Assembly (NCBI GenBank): GCA_025354385.1
Contig: JANXMZ010000071.1
Location: 1 to 64,000 of the forward strand
From: Bacteroidota bacterium
GTDB lineage: Bacteria > Bacteroidota > Bacteroidia > NS11-12g > UBA955
Direction: 5' to 3'
DNA: 64,000 bases
Shown here: positions 33,268-42,165 of the stretch, one piece after another
Numbering within the stretch: position 1 is the first letter of the stretch
Layout: each line of letters begins with the position of its first letter
Position numbers and translations under genes: made by a program
Notes under the pieces: model-generated
Seen by the model: the letters and a program-made list of their open reading frames with translations, nothing else
Databases searched by the model: none
Told to the model about the DNA's origin: nothing

Positions 33268-33292
33268 AGCCTCCGGAAACGGGGGCTTTTTT
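33268..33292 (+). terminator. Terminator of the rpmB-rpmG-DUF4295 operon
   Basis: AGCCTCCG pairs with CGGGGGCT around GAAA, followed by TTTTTT. The stem is the same as that of the terminator at 38848-38874. Confidence 0.88.
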
Positions 33293-33310
33293 ATTCAATA
33301 TTATCACAAA

Positions 33311-34276
33311 ATGGCTATCTTTAACTTCTTTAAAAAAGACCAGTCAAAACAGGAAAACAATCAAAAGGAAGAAGCTTTAGACAAAACAAAAGCCTCTTTT
33401 TTTAGCAAGATTTCTAAAGCCATCGCAGGAAAGAGTACTATTGATGTCTCATTTCTTGATGAACTTGAAGAAATTTTAGTAAGTAGCGATGTTGGCATTG
33501 ATACGACTGTTAAAATCATTGAGCGCATTGAAAAACGCGTTGCCAAAGACAAATACATCAATACCTCCGAACTCAATAATATTCTGAGAGATGAGATTAC
33601 CTTGCTTCTAACAGAAAATCAAAAATCTCTCAATATTGATTTTGAATTAACCAACCTGCCTAAACCTTATGTACTAATGGTTGTAGGAGTGAATGGTGTT
33701 GGCAAAACAACTACCATTGGAAAGCTTGCAAATGCATTTACCAAACACGGTAAAAAAGTACTACTGGCTGCAGGAGATACTTTTCGCGCTGGTGCTGTAG
33801 ATCAACTAGAAATATGGAGCAAGCGCGTTGGTTGCGATTTTTATTCCAATGGTATGAATACTGATCCTTCTGCTGTTGCTTACGATGCTGTAAAAAAAGG
33901 GAAGGAAGAAAATTATGATATTGTTATTCTAGACACTGCCGGTCGTTTGCATAACAAGGTCAATTTAATGAACGAACTCAGCAAAATTAAACGTGTCATG
34001 TCAAAAATAATTGACAATGCCCCAAATGATGTCATGTTAGTATTGGATGCTTCTACAGGTCAGAATGCTTTTGAACAAGCCAAACATTTTACAGCTGCAA
34101 CAGAAGTTACTTCACTCGCACTCACCAAACTCGATGGAACAGCAAAAGGTGGTGTGGTGCTGGGCGTTAGTCATCAATTTAAAATCCCAGTGCGATACAT
34201 TGGTGTTGGGGAAGGTATAGATGATATCAAATTATTTGATGCCACCGATTTTGTGCATACCCTTTTCGATAATTAA
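33311..34276 (+). CDS. ftsY: Signal recognition particle receptor FtsY
   Basis: A 321-residue SRP receptor GTPase that docks ribosome-SRP complexes at the membrane. The acidic A domain of E. coli FtsY is reduced here to about 30 Lys/Glu-rich residues, as is usual in this phylum. NG domain motifs are G1 GVNGVGKTTTIGKLA, DTFRAGAVDQLEIW, G3 DTAGRLHN, G4 TKLDGTAKGG and the closing GVGEGIDDIKLFD. It follows the ribosomal operon but after a terminator, so it has its own promoter. rimO follows after 3 bases. Confidence 0.96.
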   Translation: MAIFNFFKKDQSKQENNQKEEALDKTKASFFSKISKAIAGKSTIDVSFLDELEEILVSSDVGIDTTVKIIERIEKRVAKDKYINTSELNNILRDEITLLLTENQKSLNIDFELTNLPKPYVLMVVGVNGVGKTTTIGKLANAFTKHGKKVLLAAGDTFRAGAVDQLEIWSKRVGCDFYSNGMNTDPSAVAYDAVKKGKEENYDIVILDTAGRLHNKVNLMNELSKIKRVMSKIIDNAPNDVMLVLDASTGQNAFEQAKHFTAATEVTSLALTKLDGTAKGGVVLGVSHQFKIPVRYIGVGEGIDDIKLFDATDFVHTLFDN

Positions 34277-34279
34277 TTC

Positions 34280-35593
34280 ATGCGAACCAAATCATTAAAA
34301 CCAAATAAAATAAATATTGTAACCCTTGGTTGCAGTAAAAACTTGGTGGATAGCGAAGTATTGCTGAGCCAATTGAAGGGCAATGATATTGCGGCCACCC
34401 ACGAATCCGAAAAAAATGATGCCAATATAATTGTGGTTAATACTTGCGGTTTCATTGATAATGCTAAGCAAGAAAGCATAGATACTATTTTGCAATATGT
34501 AGATGAAAAAGAGGCTGGCAATATTGATAAACTATATGTCACTGGTTGTCTTTCTCACCGTTATAAAGACGAACTAGAAGGCGAAATTCCTCAAGTAGAT
34601 GCTTGGTTCGGAACCTTGGAATTGTCCAATCTTTTAAGAACCCTTGGTGCAGATTACAAACATGAACTCATTGGTGAACGCCTTATTACAACTCCTCAAC
34701 ATTACGCTTATCTTAAAATAAGCGAGGGTTGTAATCGCCCCTGTTCTTTCTGTGCAATTCCTTTGATGCGCGGAAAACATGTAAGCAAAAGCATAGAACA
34801 AATTGTTTTGGAAGCCCGTAATTTAGTAAAAAATGGAACCAAAGAAATTATGCTCATTGCCCAAGATAGCACATTCTATGGCATTGATCTTTATGGTGAA
34901 AGGCGATTGGCCGAACTACTCGAAAATCTTGCGGATGTAAAGGGTCTAGAATGGATTCGCTTGCACTACGCCTATCCTTCTCAATTTCCAGAAGAAATAT
35001 TACCTATCATGGCCGCTAAAGATAATATCTGTAAATATTTAGACATACCTGTTCAACATATTTCGGACAATGTTTTAAAAATAATGCGCCGGGGTATTTC
35101 CAAAAGAAGGACATACGAAGTACTGAATAAAATAAAGCAAGAAGTACCTAATATTACTTTGCGAACCACCATATTGGTGGGGCATCCTGGTGAAACCGAA
35201 AAAGATTTTGAAGAATTGAAACAATTTATTCAGGATTTTCAGTTCGATAGACTTGGCGTATTCACCTACTCTCACGAAGAAAATACACATGCCCATACTT
35301 TGGTAGATGATGTGCCAGCAGAAATAAAACAAAATCGTGCTGAAGAATTAATGGCACTTCAAGAAGAAATCTCGATACAAAAGAACAATGCTAAAATTGG
35401 TAAAACGATTAAGGTATTATTCGACCGCAAAGAGGGCGATTATTTTATTGGTCGCACCGAAGCCGATTCGCCCGAAGTAGATAACGAAGTATTGGTAGAT
35501 GCCAGAACCAATTTTGCGCGTTTAGGCGATTTTGCAAAGGTTAAAATCACACAAGCTGAATCTTTTGATTTAATTGGTCAAATCTTAGAATAA
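34280..35593 (+). CDS. rimO: Ribosomal protein S12 methylthiotransferase RimO
   Basis: A 437-residue radical-SAM enzyme that adds a methylthio group to Asp88 of ribosomal protein S12. The N-terminal MTTase domain carries three cluster cysteines (LGCSKNLVDSE, NTCGFIDNAKQES, TGCLSHRY). The radical-SAM motif is CNRPCSFCAIP (CxxxCxxC). A TRAM domain forms the last 65 residues. It lies 3 bases after ftsY and 3 bases before bshC, so these three are an operon. RimO rather than MiaB is supported by the GCSKNLVDSE start and the QDSTFYGIDLYG segment. Confidence 0.95.
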   Translation: MRTKSLKPNKINIVTLGCSKNLVDSEVLLSQLKGNDIAATHESEKNDANIIVVNTCGFIDNAKQESIDTILQYVDEKEAGNIDKLYVTGCLSHRYKDELEGEIPQVDAWFGTLELSNLLRTLGADYKHELIGERLITTPQHYAYLKISEGCNRPCSFCAIPLMRGKHVSKSIEQIVLEARNLVKNGTKEIMLIAQDSTFYGIDLYGERRLAELLENLADVKGLEWIRLHYAYPSQFPEEILPIMAAKDNICKYLDIPVQHISDNVLKIMRRGISKRRTYEVLNKIKQEVPNITLRTTILVGHPGETEKDFEELKQFIQDFQFDRLGVFTYSHEENTHAHTLVDDVPAEIKQNRAEELMALQEEISIQKNNAKIGKTIKVLFDRKEGDYFIGRTEADSPEVDNEVLVDARTNFARLGDFAKVKITQAESFDLIGQILE

Positions 35594-35596
35594 TAT

Positions 35597-37186
35597 ATGC
35601 AAGAAATCGATTTAACCACCCTAGGTTTTCTCTCTTCTACAACCACTTCTTTTTTAAAAAAAGATCCCCAACTAACAAAGCTCCTTTCCGAAAATCACCC
35701 GTTCTATTCTGTTCAAAAAGCCATAGAACTTAAATCGGATTTTGCACCCCATAAACGGAAAATACTATTTGATACTCTTAAAAATCAATATCAAAGTGCA
35801 AAACTTATAGCATCTGAAAAAGTGCAAAAAAATATTGATTTATTGTTGTATGAAAACACTTTTACGATAACCACCGGGCAGCAATTACACTTATTTCTTG
35901 GTCCAGGATTTATGGTGTATAAGCTAATTTCTACCATACTTGCGGCAGAAAATTACAAGGCTCAATTTCCAGATAAAAATTTTGTTCCAATTTATTGGTT
36001 GGCTTCCGAAGACCATGATTTTGATGAAATCAAAAATACACCTTTATTTGGTCAAAATTATACTTGGGAAACTAGTCAAACTGGTGCCTGTGGCCGATTT
36101 CATCTAAAAGATTTACCTCCTGTTTTCGAACAATTAAAAATCAGGTTAGCCAAAGATGTAAAGGGACTTCAACTCATACAAGAATTTGAAGATATTTATA
36201 CCACCAGTACTAACTTGTCTGAAGCAACCATTCGTCTAATCAATCATTTATTTGGTCAATATGGTTTACTATGTTTTGATGCAGATAATAGCGCCTTCAA
36301 ACAATTATTCAAAGCCACAATTTTAGAAGAAATAACAAGCAGAAAAAGTGAGCATGTTTTTAATACATTTAGTGAAAATCTTGCCAAGAGTCAATTCAGT
36401 TTACAATTAAAAAGCAGGTCCATTAATTTATTCTATCTCAAAGCTAATATGCGTTCGCGCATTGATTGGGATGGCAGTATTTACAAGATAGTAGGCAGCG
36501 ATTTTCAATTTACGGAATCAGAAATGCGCACTGAAATCGAACAACATCCAGAACATTTTAGTCCCAATGCAGTTTTAAGACCCTTGTATCAAGAGTGCAT
36601 TTTACCAAATATCGCCTATATTGGAGGGAATGCAGAAATCAACTATTGGATTCAATTAAAATCAGTATTTGACCTTTACAATATACCTGCGCCTGCTTTG
36701 GTTTTGCGCCAAAGTGCTTGGATTTTAAAAACCAAACAAAATGAATGGCTGAATAGCAAAGGCATTCAAATTGAACAACTTTTTAAAGTTAAAACGGAGC
36801 AAGATAAACTAAATATACTAACACCTACAGAGGCCACCAATCCATTTCAAAATTTATTGATCGAGTTCAATCAACTAAAAGAAAATATGCAACAATTGGC
36901 TAACAAGGAAAATTTGCCAAACATTAAACTTCTAATTGAAAATGGCAAGGCCTATGAAAAGTCCATTAAAGAACTGCTAAAAGCCAAAAACGAACTCGAT
37001 ATTTCTAAAAATGAAAAAGAAATAAGTAAATTAGAACAAATTAGAAATGATGGTTTTAGCCAAAATAATATTCAAGAAAGAACCCAATATGCAATTGAAT
37101 TTTTCATTAAAGATGAAAATTATTTAAACAATTGTTTCACACAACTCCATTTTAAACCAGGTTTCGGTTTTTTTTTAAATAATTAA
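35597..37186 (+). CDS. bshC: Bacillithiol biosynthesis cysteine ligase BshC
   Basis: A 529-residue BshC, the putative enzyme that adds cysteine to glucosaminyl-malate to complete bacillithiol, the low-molecular-weight thiol in many Firmicutes and Bacteroidota. Family features: ITTGQQLHLFLGPGFMVYKLISTI, the core PIYWLASEDHDFDEI, a C-terminal coiled coil at about 410-490, and the final LHFKPGFGFF. Length is normal. It is the last gene of ftsY-rimO-bshC; bshA and bshB are not in the window. Confidence 0.93.
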   Translation: MQEIDLTTLGFLSSTTTSFLKKDPQLTKLLSENHPFYSVQKAIELKSDFAPHKRKILFDTLKNQYQSAKLIASEKVQKNIDLLLYENTFTITTGQQLHLFLGPGFMVYKLISTILAAENYKAQFPDKNFVPIYWLASEDHDFDEIKNTPLFGQNYTWETSQTGACGRFHLKDLPPVFEQLKIRLAKDVKGLQLIQEFEDIYTTSTNLSEATIRLINHLFGQYGLLCFDADNSAFKQLFKATILEEITSRKSEHVFNTFSENLAKSQFSLQLKSRSINLFYLKANMRSRIDWDGSIYKIVGSDFQFTESEMRTEIEQHPEHFSPNAVLRPLYQECILPNIAYIGGNAEINYWIQLKSVFDLYNIPAPALVLRQSAWILKTKQNEWLNSKGIQIEQLFKVKTEQDKLNILTPTEATNPFQNLLIEFNQLKENMQQLANKENLPNIKLLIENGKAYEKSIKELLKAKNELDISKNEKEISKLEQIRNDGFSQNNIQERTQYAIEFFIKDENYLNNCFTQLHFKPGFGFFLNN

Positions 37187-37253
37187 ATTACTGTTTTTCA
37201 GTCAATTAACATAGGTTATCCACAGGCTCAGGGTTATTATTATGTTAATTGTT

Positions 37254-37284
37254 TTGTTTATTGCCTTATCAAAACCTATTTTTG
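37254..37284 (+). promoter_or_regulatory. Strong Bacteroidota promoter of the OmpA-like gene
   Basis: TTG at 37254-37256, a 20-base spacer, then TATTTTTG at 37277-37284: the ideal -33/-7 layout. It implies transcription from about 37290, so the ATG at 37311, not the in-frame ATG at 37242, is the start. Confidence 0.75.
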
Positions 37285-37310
37285 CGGTGTTTAAGTCAGT
37301 AATCACAAGA

Positions 37311-38828
37311 ATGAAAACAATAAAATTAGCATTTTTAACACTAAGTTTTGTAGCTTTAGCGTTCACAACGTTCGCTCAAGAAACCAATCCAAGAAAAGAT
37401 CCAAGTAAGACTTGGAAAAGACACTCGAGTGCCACCAAAAAATGGACCGACGGTGCTTTGAATAAAAAATCAGATTCAGGTCAATATTTATCATCTGCCT
37501 ATTTCCAAGATAGAAGAGCTAAAAAATGGACTGTGGGTTTAATGGCAGGTACTTCCCTATTTTATGGTGATGCTGACAAAAAGCAATTGGGTTATGATTT
37601 TGCTCCCTTCATTAAATATTCAATTTCACAAACTTTGGCTTTAAGAGCTGAATATAACTTTGCAATGTTGAAAGGTGCAAGAGATTACCAAAACCCTACT
37701 TTATTTAAAGACAACTTTAAATTTAAAAGCATGGTGCAAGATTGGAACATCCAAATGCATTTTACATTGGGTAATATTTCATTTTTACGCCCATTGCGCA
37801 AAACTCAATTATACATGTTTGTAGGTGTTGGCCAAGGTAGTTTCCGTTCTAAAGCTAATTTTGTTGACCAACGTTTATTCTTAGGTGACTATTATCTAAC
37901 CTCTTATTTCGGTCAAGGTACTCCAAATCCTAACTTAGGCAAAGCTGTTACTGAAAAGTACGAAGGTCGTCACATGATTGTTCCTATTGGTTTAGGTTTC
38001 AAACACTATTTAAGTAAAAGATTCGACTTAGGTGTTGAATATAGACACACATGGTTGAGAAGCGATGATATTGATGTATACAACACTGCTATTTGGCAAA
38101 ACAGATGGTGGGATTCTTATGGTTTCCTACGTGCTAGTATTGGATACAAATTTGGTTCTAAAAACCCACAACATTATGATTGGTTAAGTCCAGTTGAATC
38201 AATATATGATCAAATGGCCGATGTTAAAAAGAAAACAGATTGTTTAGGTAAAGACGATGACAATGACCACGTATCAAACTGTTTTGATCAAGAGAATGAT
38301 ACCCCAGATAGTTGCATGGTTTATGGAAACGGTATGGCTGTTGATACAGATAGAGATGGTATTCCTGATTGCAAAGACAAAGAAATTACTGAATACGGTG
38401 CAACTGTTGACGAAAACGGTGTAGCTGTAGATAGCGATGGTGATGGTGTTTCTGATTTCAGAGACAGAGAACTTAACTCTTCACCAGGTGCTTTAGTTGA
38501 TAGGAACGGTATAGAAATTAAATTGTGTTGCAATTGCGATAACGTAATGTTCCCTGCAATTACTATCACTAAAAACTGTTTGACCAACGAGACTAAAATG
38601 ATTTTGTATCAAGTAGCAGATAAAATGAAACAATGCCCTGATAAGAAAATTGTTATCAGTGGTCCTGCAGGCAAAAGCTCTAAATACAATGCGAGTGGTA
38701 ACACTAAATGTATGGATGAGATTATCAAATTCTTAAACGAAAAATTTGGTATCTCCCGCGACAGAATTATCACCAACTACAGTGGTGGAACTGAGCAGAA
38801 AAATACAATTGAAATTAAAATCCAATAA
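37311..38828 (+). CDS. OmpA-like outer membrane protein with TSP3 repeats
   Basis: A 505-residue protein from ATG 37311. Signal peptide: MKTIKLAFLTLSFVALAFTTFAQ. Residues about 65-290 are an OmpA-type beta barrel with alternating strands (WTVGLMAGTSLFYGDADKKQ, ALRAEYNFAMLKG, GLGFKHYLSKRFDLGVEYRH). Residues about 315-400 hold Asp-rich thrombospondin type-3 repeats (DDDNDHVSNCFD, DTDRDGIPDCKD, DSDGDGVSDFRD) that should bind calcium. The last 100 residues have the OmpA fold order, but the usual peptidoglycan-binding Asp and Arg (NxxLSxxRA) are not recognisable. Promoter and terminator are both strong, as expected for an abundant protein. Confidence 0.85.
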   Translation: MKTIKLAFLTLSFVALAFTTFAQETNPRKDPSKTWKRHSSATKKWTDGALNKKSDSGQYLSSAYFQDRRAKKWTVGLMAGTSLFYGDADKKQLGYDFAPFIKYSISQTLALRAEYNFAMLKGARDYQNPTLFKDNFKFKSMVQDWNIQMHFTLGNISFLRPLRKTQLYMFVGVGQGSFRSKANFVDQRLFLGDYYLTSYFGQGTPNPNLGKAVTEKYEGRHMIVPIGLGFKHYLSKRFDLGVEYRHTWLRSDDIDVYNTAIWQNRWWDSYGFLRASIGYKFGSKNPQHYDWLSPVESIYDQMADVKKKTDCLGKDDDNDHVSNCFDQENDTPDSCMVYGNGMAVDTDRDGIPDCKDKEITEYGATVDENGVAVDSDGDGVSDFRDRELNSSPGALVDRNGIEIKLCCNCDNVMFPAITITKNCLTNETKMILYQVADKMKQCPDKKIVISGPAGKSSKYNASGNTKCMDEIIKFLNEKFGISRDRIITNYSGGTEQKNTIEIKIQ

Positions 38829-38847
38829 ACTTTAAAATATAAAAGGA

Positions 38848-38874
38848 AGCCTCCGTTTAGCGGGGGCTTTTTTT
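38848..38874 (+). terminator. Terminator of the OmpA-like gene
   Basis: AGCCTCCG pairs with CGGGGGCT around TTTAG, followed by seven T. It starts 19 bases after the stop codon. Confidence 0.88.
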
Positions 38875-38933
38875 ATGTTATGAAATTTTATCTAATATTA
38901 CAATGCCAACTTCTATAATAGATCTAATGGCAT

Positions 38934-38941
38934 TATCTTTG
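38934..38941 (+). promoter_or_regulatory. -7 element before the MCE gene
   Basis: TATCTTTG is a perfect -7 match, ending 22 bases before the ATG at 38964. No matching -33 TTG is seen at the right distance. Confidence 0.5.
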
Positions 38942-38963
38942 TGAAAAATACACTAAAACTTTC

Positions 38964-39932
38964 ATGTCTTTTAAAGTATCAAATGAAACTAAAGTAGGTG
39001 CCTTAACCACTATCGCCATCGCATTTCTAATAATTGGTTATAACTTTATGTCTGGTCGTGGCAGCCTATTTTCCAGGAGTCATACCTTGAATGCAATATT
39101 GCCAGATGTAACCGATATTAGTAATTCTACACCTGTATTGTACAATGGTTACAAAGTGGGTAATGTAACAGATATTGAATTAAACAAAGAAGAAGGTAAT
39201 TTTAAAGTGACCTTTGATATTTCGGAAGACATTGATATTCCTATAAATTCTACTGTTAAAGTGGTTGGAGCACTTTTAGGTGGTAAATCTATTCTGCTCA
39301 CCAAGAGTAATAACAAAGAATTGGCCAAATACGGCACTACACTCATTACAGTTAAAGATACTGGTTTATTAGAGTCGGTAGGCTTGGTTGTAAAACCATT
39401 GACAACGAAAATAAATAGCATTGTAAATTCTCTCGATAGTCTTTTGGCTGATGGTGAATTAAATCATTCTATCAAATCTTTGAATGCTTCATTAAAATCA
39501 TTCACAAAAACCAGCGATAATGCATCCCTGATGTTGGAACAAAGTTTACCAAAACTTAACAATATTTTGAGCAATGTAGAGAGCATATCCTTGAATCTAA
39601 AAAATAACAATGATCAAATTACAATGATTATTGCCAATTTAAAAACCACTACTGATAATTTGGCTGCTGCGAAAATAAAGGAGGCTGTAGACAATGCAAA
39701 CAATATGTTAGGACAAGTAAACCTGGTAATGGAGAAAATAAATAAGGGTGAAGGAACACTTGGCATGCTATTGAACGATAAAGACCTTTATATTAATTTG
39801 AATAAAACGGCGCTTGATTTAGATGTAATTTTGAAAGATTTAAACCAACATCCTGCTAAATATCTGCCTATTCCTTTTACAAAAAAACAAAGGCAAAGAG
39901 CCATTGATGCTAGCAATGGTGTAAAAAAATAA
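38964..39932 (+). CDS. MCE/MlaD-family substrate-binding protein
   Basis: A 322-residue protein with one N-terminal membrane anchor (about 10-28, VGALTTIAIAFLIIGYNFM) and an MCE domain at about 38-115 (DVTDISNSTPVLYNGYKVGNV, STVKVVGALLGGKSILL). The long C-terminal region is helical with an N/L/D rhythm and forms a probable coiled coil (NNMLGQVNLVMEKINKGEGTLGML). MlaD proteins form hexamers that carry phospholipids across the periplasm, usually with an MlaE permease and MlaF ATPase. Those partners are not next to it here, which is common in this phylum. Confidence 0.9.
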   Translation: MSFKVSNETKVGALTTIAIAFLIIGYNFMSGRGSLFSRSHTLNAILPDVTDISNSTPVLYNGYKVGNVTDIELNKEEGNFKVTFDISEDIDIPINSTVKVVGALLGGKSILLTKSNNKELAKYGTTLITVKDTGLLESVGLVVKPLTTKINSIVNSLDSLLADGELNHSIKSLNASLKSFTKTSDNASLMLEQSLPKLNNILSNVESISLNLKNNNDQITMIIANLKTTTDNLAAAKIKEAVDNANNMLGQVNLVMEKINKGEGTLGMLLNDKDLYINLNKTALDLDVILKDLNQHPAKYLPIPFTKKQRQRAIDASNGVKK

Positions 39933-40106
39933 AATTCATTGCCTTATATTTTGTTTGTAATAAACAAAATTTACCCTATTATTGCATTACTTAATCAGAG
40001 CAATTCAATTTGCAAATATTTTATTCCGATTAAGCCCCCCACAGAATTATTTTTTTGATTACTATTTTTAAAAAAACCATATTTATTTTTTAAATCCAAG
40101 CACAAC

Positions 40107-41840
40107 ATGGAGCGCAACGAACTATTAGCAAAAACCGAAGAAGAATTGAACGTTATTGGTAATGCTATCGGGGTCAAAAATGTCCCTGAATTATCTAAAG
40201 AAGCATTAATTGATGCCATTTTATTATTAGACACTAGCAGCCCTTCTGCGGAAGCTAAACCTAAGAAACCACGTATTCCGAGGCCAAAAAACAATAACGA
40301 AAAACCAGTTGTAAATACCCCTAAACAAGAAGTTAAAAAGCAAATTCCACCTCCACCTATTCAATCAGATTTAAATAGTTCTATAGATGATGATTTAGCG
40401 CAATTTGAACAGCCAATTATTGAGATACCTGAAGTAGATGAAACCATTGCTTTCGAAGGTACAGAAGCACCCATTATTGTACCATCTATAAATGAAGAGA
40501 TAATTATTGCTGAGAGTGATATTAAACCGGCAGACACACCTCCCGTTAGACAACATCATCATCACAATAATCCGAATAGCAATCAAAACAATAACCCTAA
40601 TAATCAACAAGGTAACAATAACAGTGAAGAGCATAAACAAAAGCAATTAGAAAGAGAAAGACAGGAAAAAGAACGTCAGGAAAAAGAAGCAGCCAAAAGA
40701 GAACGCTTGCAACAATTATTGGATTTAGAAGGCGTTATTACTACCCAAGGTGTATTAGAAATTGTACCCGATGGTTTTGGATTCTTGCGATCACCAGATT
40801 ACAATTACCAAGCGTCTCCAGACGATGTTTATTTAGCACCAAATCAAATACGTTCTCACGGATTGAAAACGGGTGATACCATTTTATGTTCCATTCGTCC
40901 ACCTAAAGAAGGCGAAAAATATTTTGCACTTGTAAAAGTAGAGCGTATTAATGGCAAAACAATTGAAGAAATAAGAGACCGTGTTAGTTTTGAACATTTG
41001 ACACCACTTTTCCCTTCTGAAAAATTAAATTTGGTAGACAAAAGAGATAATTATAGCACAAGAATTATTGACATTGTATCACCAATAGGAAAAGGTCAAA
41101 GAGGCTTGATTGTGGCCCAACCTAAAACAGGCAAGACCCAATTATTAAAAAGTTTGGCCAATGCGATTGCAACCAATCATCCAGAAGTTTACATGATAAT
41201 TTTGCTAATCGATGAAAGACCAGAAGAGGTTACCGATATGGCGCGTAGTGTAAAAGCTGAAGTTGTTGCGAGTACCTTTGATGAACCTGCAGATAAACAC
41301 GTAAAATTAGCAAATATTGTATTAGAAAAGGCAAAACGATTAACGGAAACTGGTCATGATGTTGTAATTCTCCTCGATTCCATTACCAGATTAGCACGTG
41401 CCTATAACACCGTTCAACCAGCATCTGGTAAAATATTATCCGGTGGTGTAGATGCTAATGCATTACAAAAGCCTAAACGCTTCTTTGGTGCTGCCCGAAA
41501 CATCGAAAATGGTGGATCGTTAACAATTATAGCAACTGCACTCACAGAAACGGGAAGTAAAATGGATGAGGTTATTTTTGAAGAATTTAAAGGAACCGGC
41601 AACATGGAGTTGCAGCTCGATAGAAAGTTGAGCAATAAGCGAATTTATCCTGCCATAGATATAGTGGCTTCCAGTACCCGACGTGAAGACATGTTATTGG
41701 ATAAGAGCACCCTTCAGAAAATGTGGGTACTCCGCAACCACTTAGCTGATATGAATAGCGAAGAGGCTATGAAGACCATGATGAAGTATATGGAGGGAAC
41801 CAAAGACAATAATGAATTCCTTGTAAGCATGAATGGTTAA
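40107..41840 (+). CDS. rho: Transcription termination factor Rho
   Basis: A 577-residue Rho, longer than the 419 residues of E. coli. The first 45 residues are a Rho_N/SAP-like helical domain ([19 protein letters not shown]). An insertion at about 45-205 is rich in Pro, then Asp/Glu, then His/Asn/Gln, and ends in a charged coiled coil ([20 protein letters not shown]). The RNA-binding cold-shock domain follows ([20 protein letters not shown]), then the ATPase: [20 protein letters not shown] (P-loop), [13 protein letters not shown] and [13 protein letters not shown]. Such insertions are typical of Bacteroidota Rho. An AT-rich hairpin follows the stop. Confidence 0.96.
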   Translation: MERNELLAKTEEELNVIGNAIGVKNVPELSKEALIDAILLLDTSSPSAEAKPKKPRIPRPKNNNEKPVVNTPKQEVKKQIPPPPIQSDLNSSIDDDLAQFEQPIIEIPEVDETIAFEGTEAPIIVPSINEEIIIAESDIKPADTPPVRQHHHHNNPNSNQNNNPNNQQGNNNSEEHKQKQLERERQEKERQEKEAAKRERLQQLLDLEGVITTQGVLEIVPDGFGFLRSPDYNYQASPDDVYLAPNQIRSHGLKTGDTILCSIRPPKEGEKYFALVKVERINGKTIEEIRDRVSFEHLTPLFPSEKLNLVDKRDNYSTRIIDIVSPIGKGQRGLIVAQPKTGKTQLLKSLANAIATNHPEVYMIILLIDERPEEVTDMARSVKAEVVASTFDEPADKHVKLANIVLEKAKRLTETGHDVVILLDSITRLARAYNTVQPASGKILSGGVDANALQKPKRFFGAARNIENGGSLTIIATALTETGSKMDEVIFEEFKGTGNMELQLDRKLSNKRIYPAIDIVASSTRREDMLLDKSTLQKMWVLRNHLADMNSEEAMKTMMKYMEGTKDNNEFLVSMNG

Positions 41841-41886
41841 TTTTATTCAACTGATAACCAAATAATTAAAGCTTGAATAAAATTTT
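41839..41886 (+). terminator. Possible AT-rich hairpin after rho
   Basis: AATTTTATTCAA (41839-41850) pairs perfectly with TTGAATAAAATT (41873-41884) around a 22-base loop. There is only a short T-run after it, and the stem contains almost no G-C pairs, so it could be a weak terminator or an RNA stabiliser. Confidence 0.4.
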
Positions 41887-41909
41887 AAAAAATTATTCAT
41901 TAAAAAACA

Positions 41910-41917
41910 TACTTTTG
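41910..41917 (+). promoter_or_regulatory. -7 element before the DUF2795 gene
   Basis: TACTTTTG is a perfect -7 match, 20 bases before the ATG at 41938. The hairpin after rho lies just upstream. Confidence 0.5.
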
Positions 41918-41937
41918 CAAAAAAATAGATTTATAAA

Positions 41938-42159
41938 ATGTATTGGACATTAGAATTAGTATCATATTTAGATGATGCGCCTTGGCCGGCCACAAAAGAC
42001 GAGCTGATAGACTACGCGATACGTTCAGGAGCACCGATGGAAGTTGTAGAAAACCTTCAGGAACTGGAAGATGATGGCGAGCCATACGAAACCATTGAAG
42101 AAATTTGGGGTGATTATCCGATGGATGATGATTACTTTTTCCACGAAGATGAACACTAA
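41938..42159 (+). CDS. DUF2795 small acidic protein
   Basis: A 73-residue acidic protein of the DUF2795 family: ELVSYLDDAPWPATKDELIDY, then SGAPMEVVENLQELEDDGEPYETIEEIW. Family members are short, helical and of unknown function, and a copy near rho or alone is frequent in Bacteroidota. It has its own promoter and ends 6 bases from a convergent gene. No signal peptide or membrane segment. Confidence 0.88.
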   Translation: MYWTLELVSYLDDAPWPATKDELIDYAIRSGAPMEVVENLQELEDDGEPYETIEEIWGDYPMDDDYFFHEDEH

Positions 42160-42165
42160 GGCGTT

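Noticed and set aside
37216..37224. Replication origin at the DnaA box
   Set aside because: Only one consensus box, no AT-rich unwinding element with repeats and no dnaA/dnaN context.
37242..37310. Upstream in-frame ATG for the OmpA-like protein
   Set aside because: A near-ideal promoter lies between it and ATG 37311, and the signal peptide begins at the latter.
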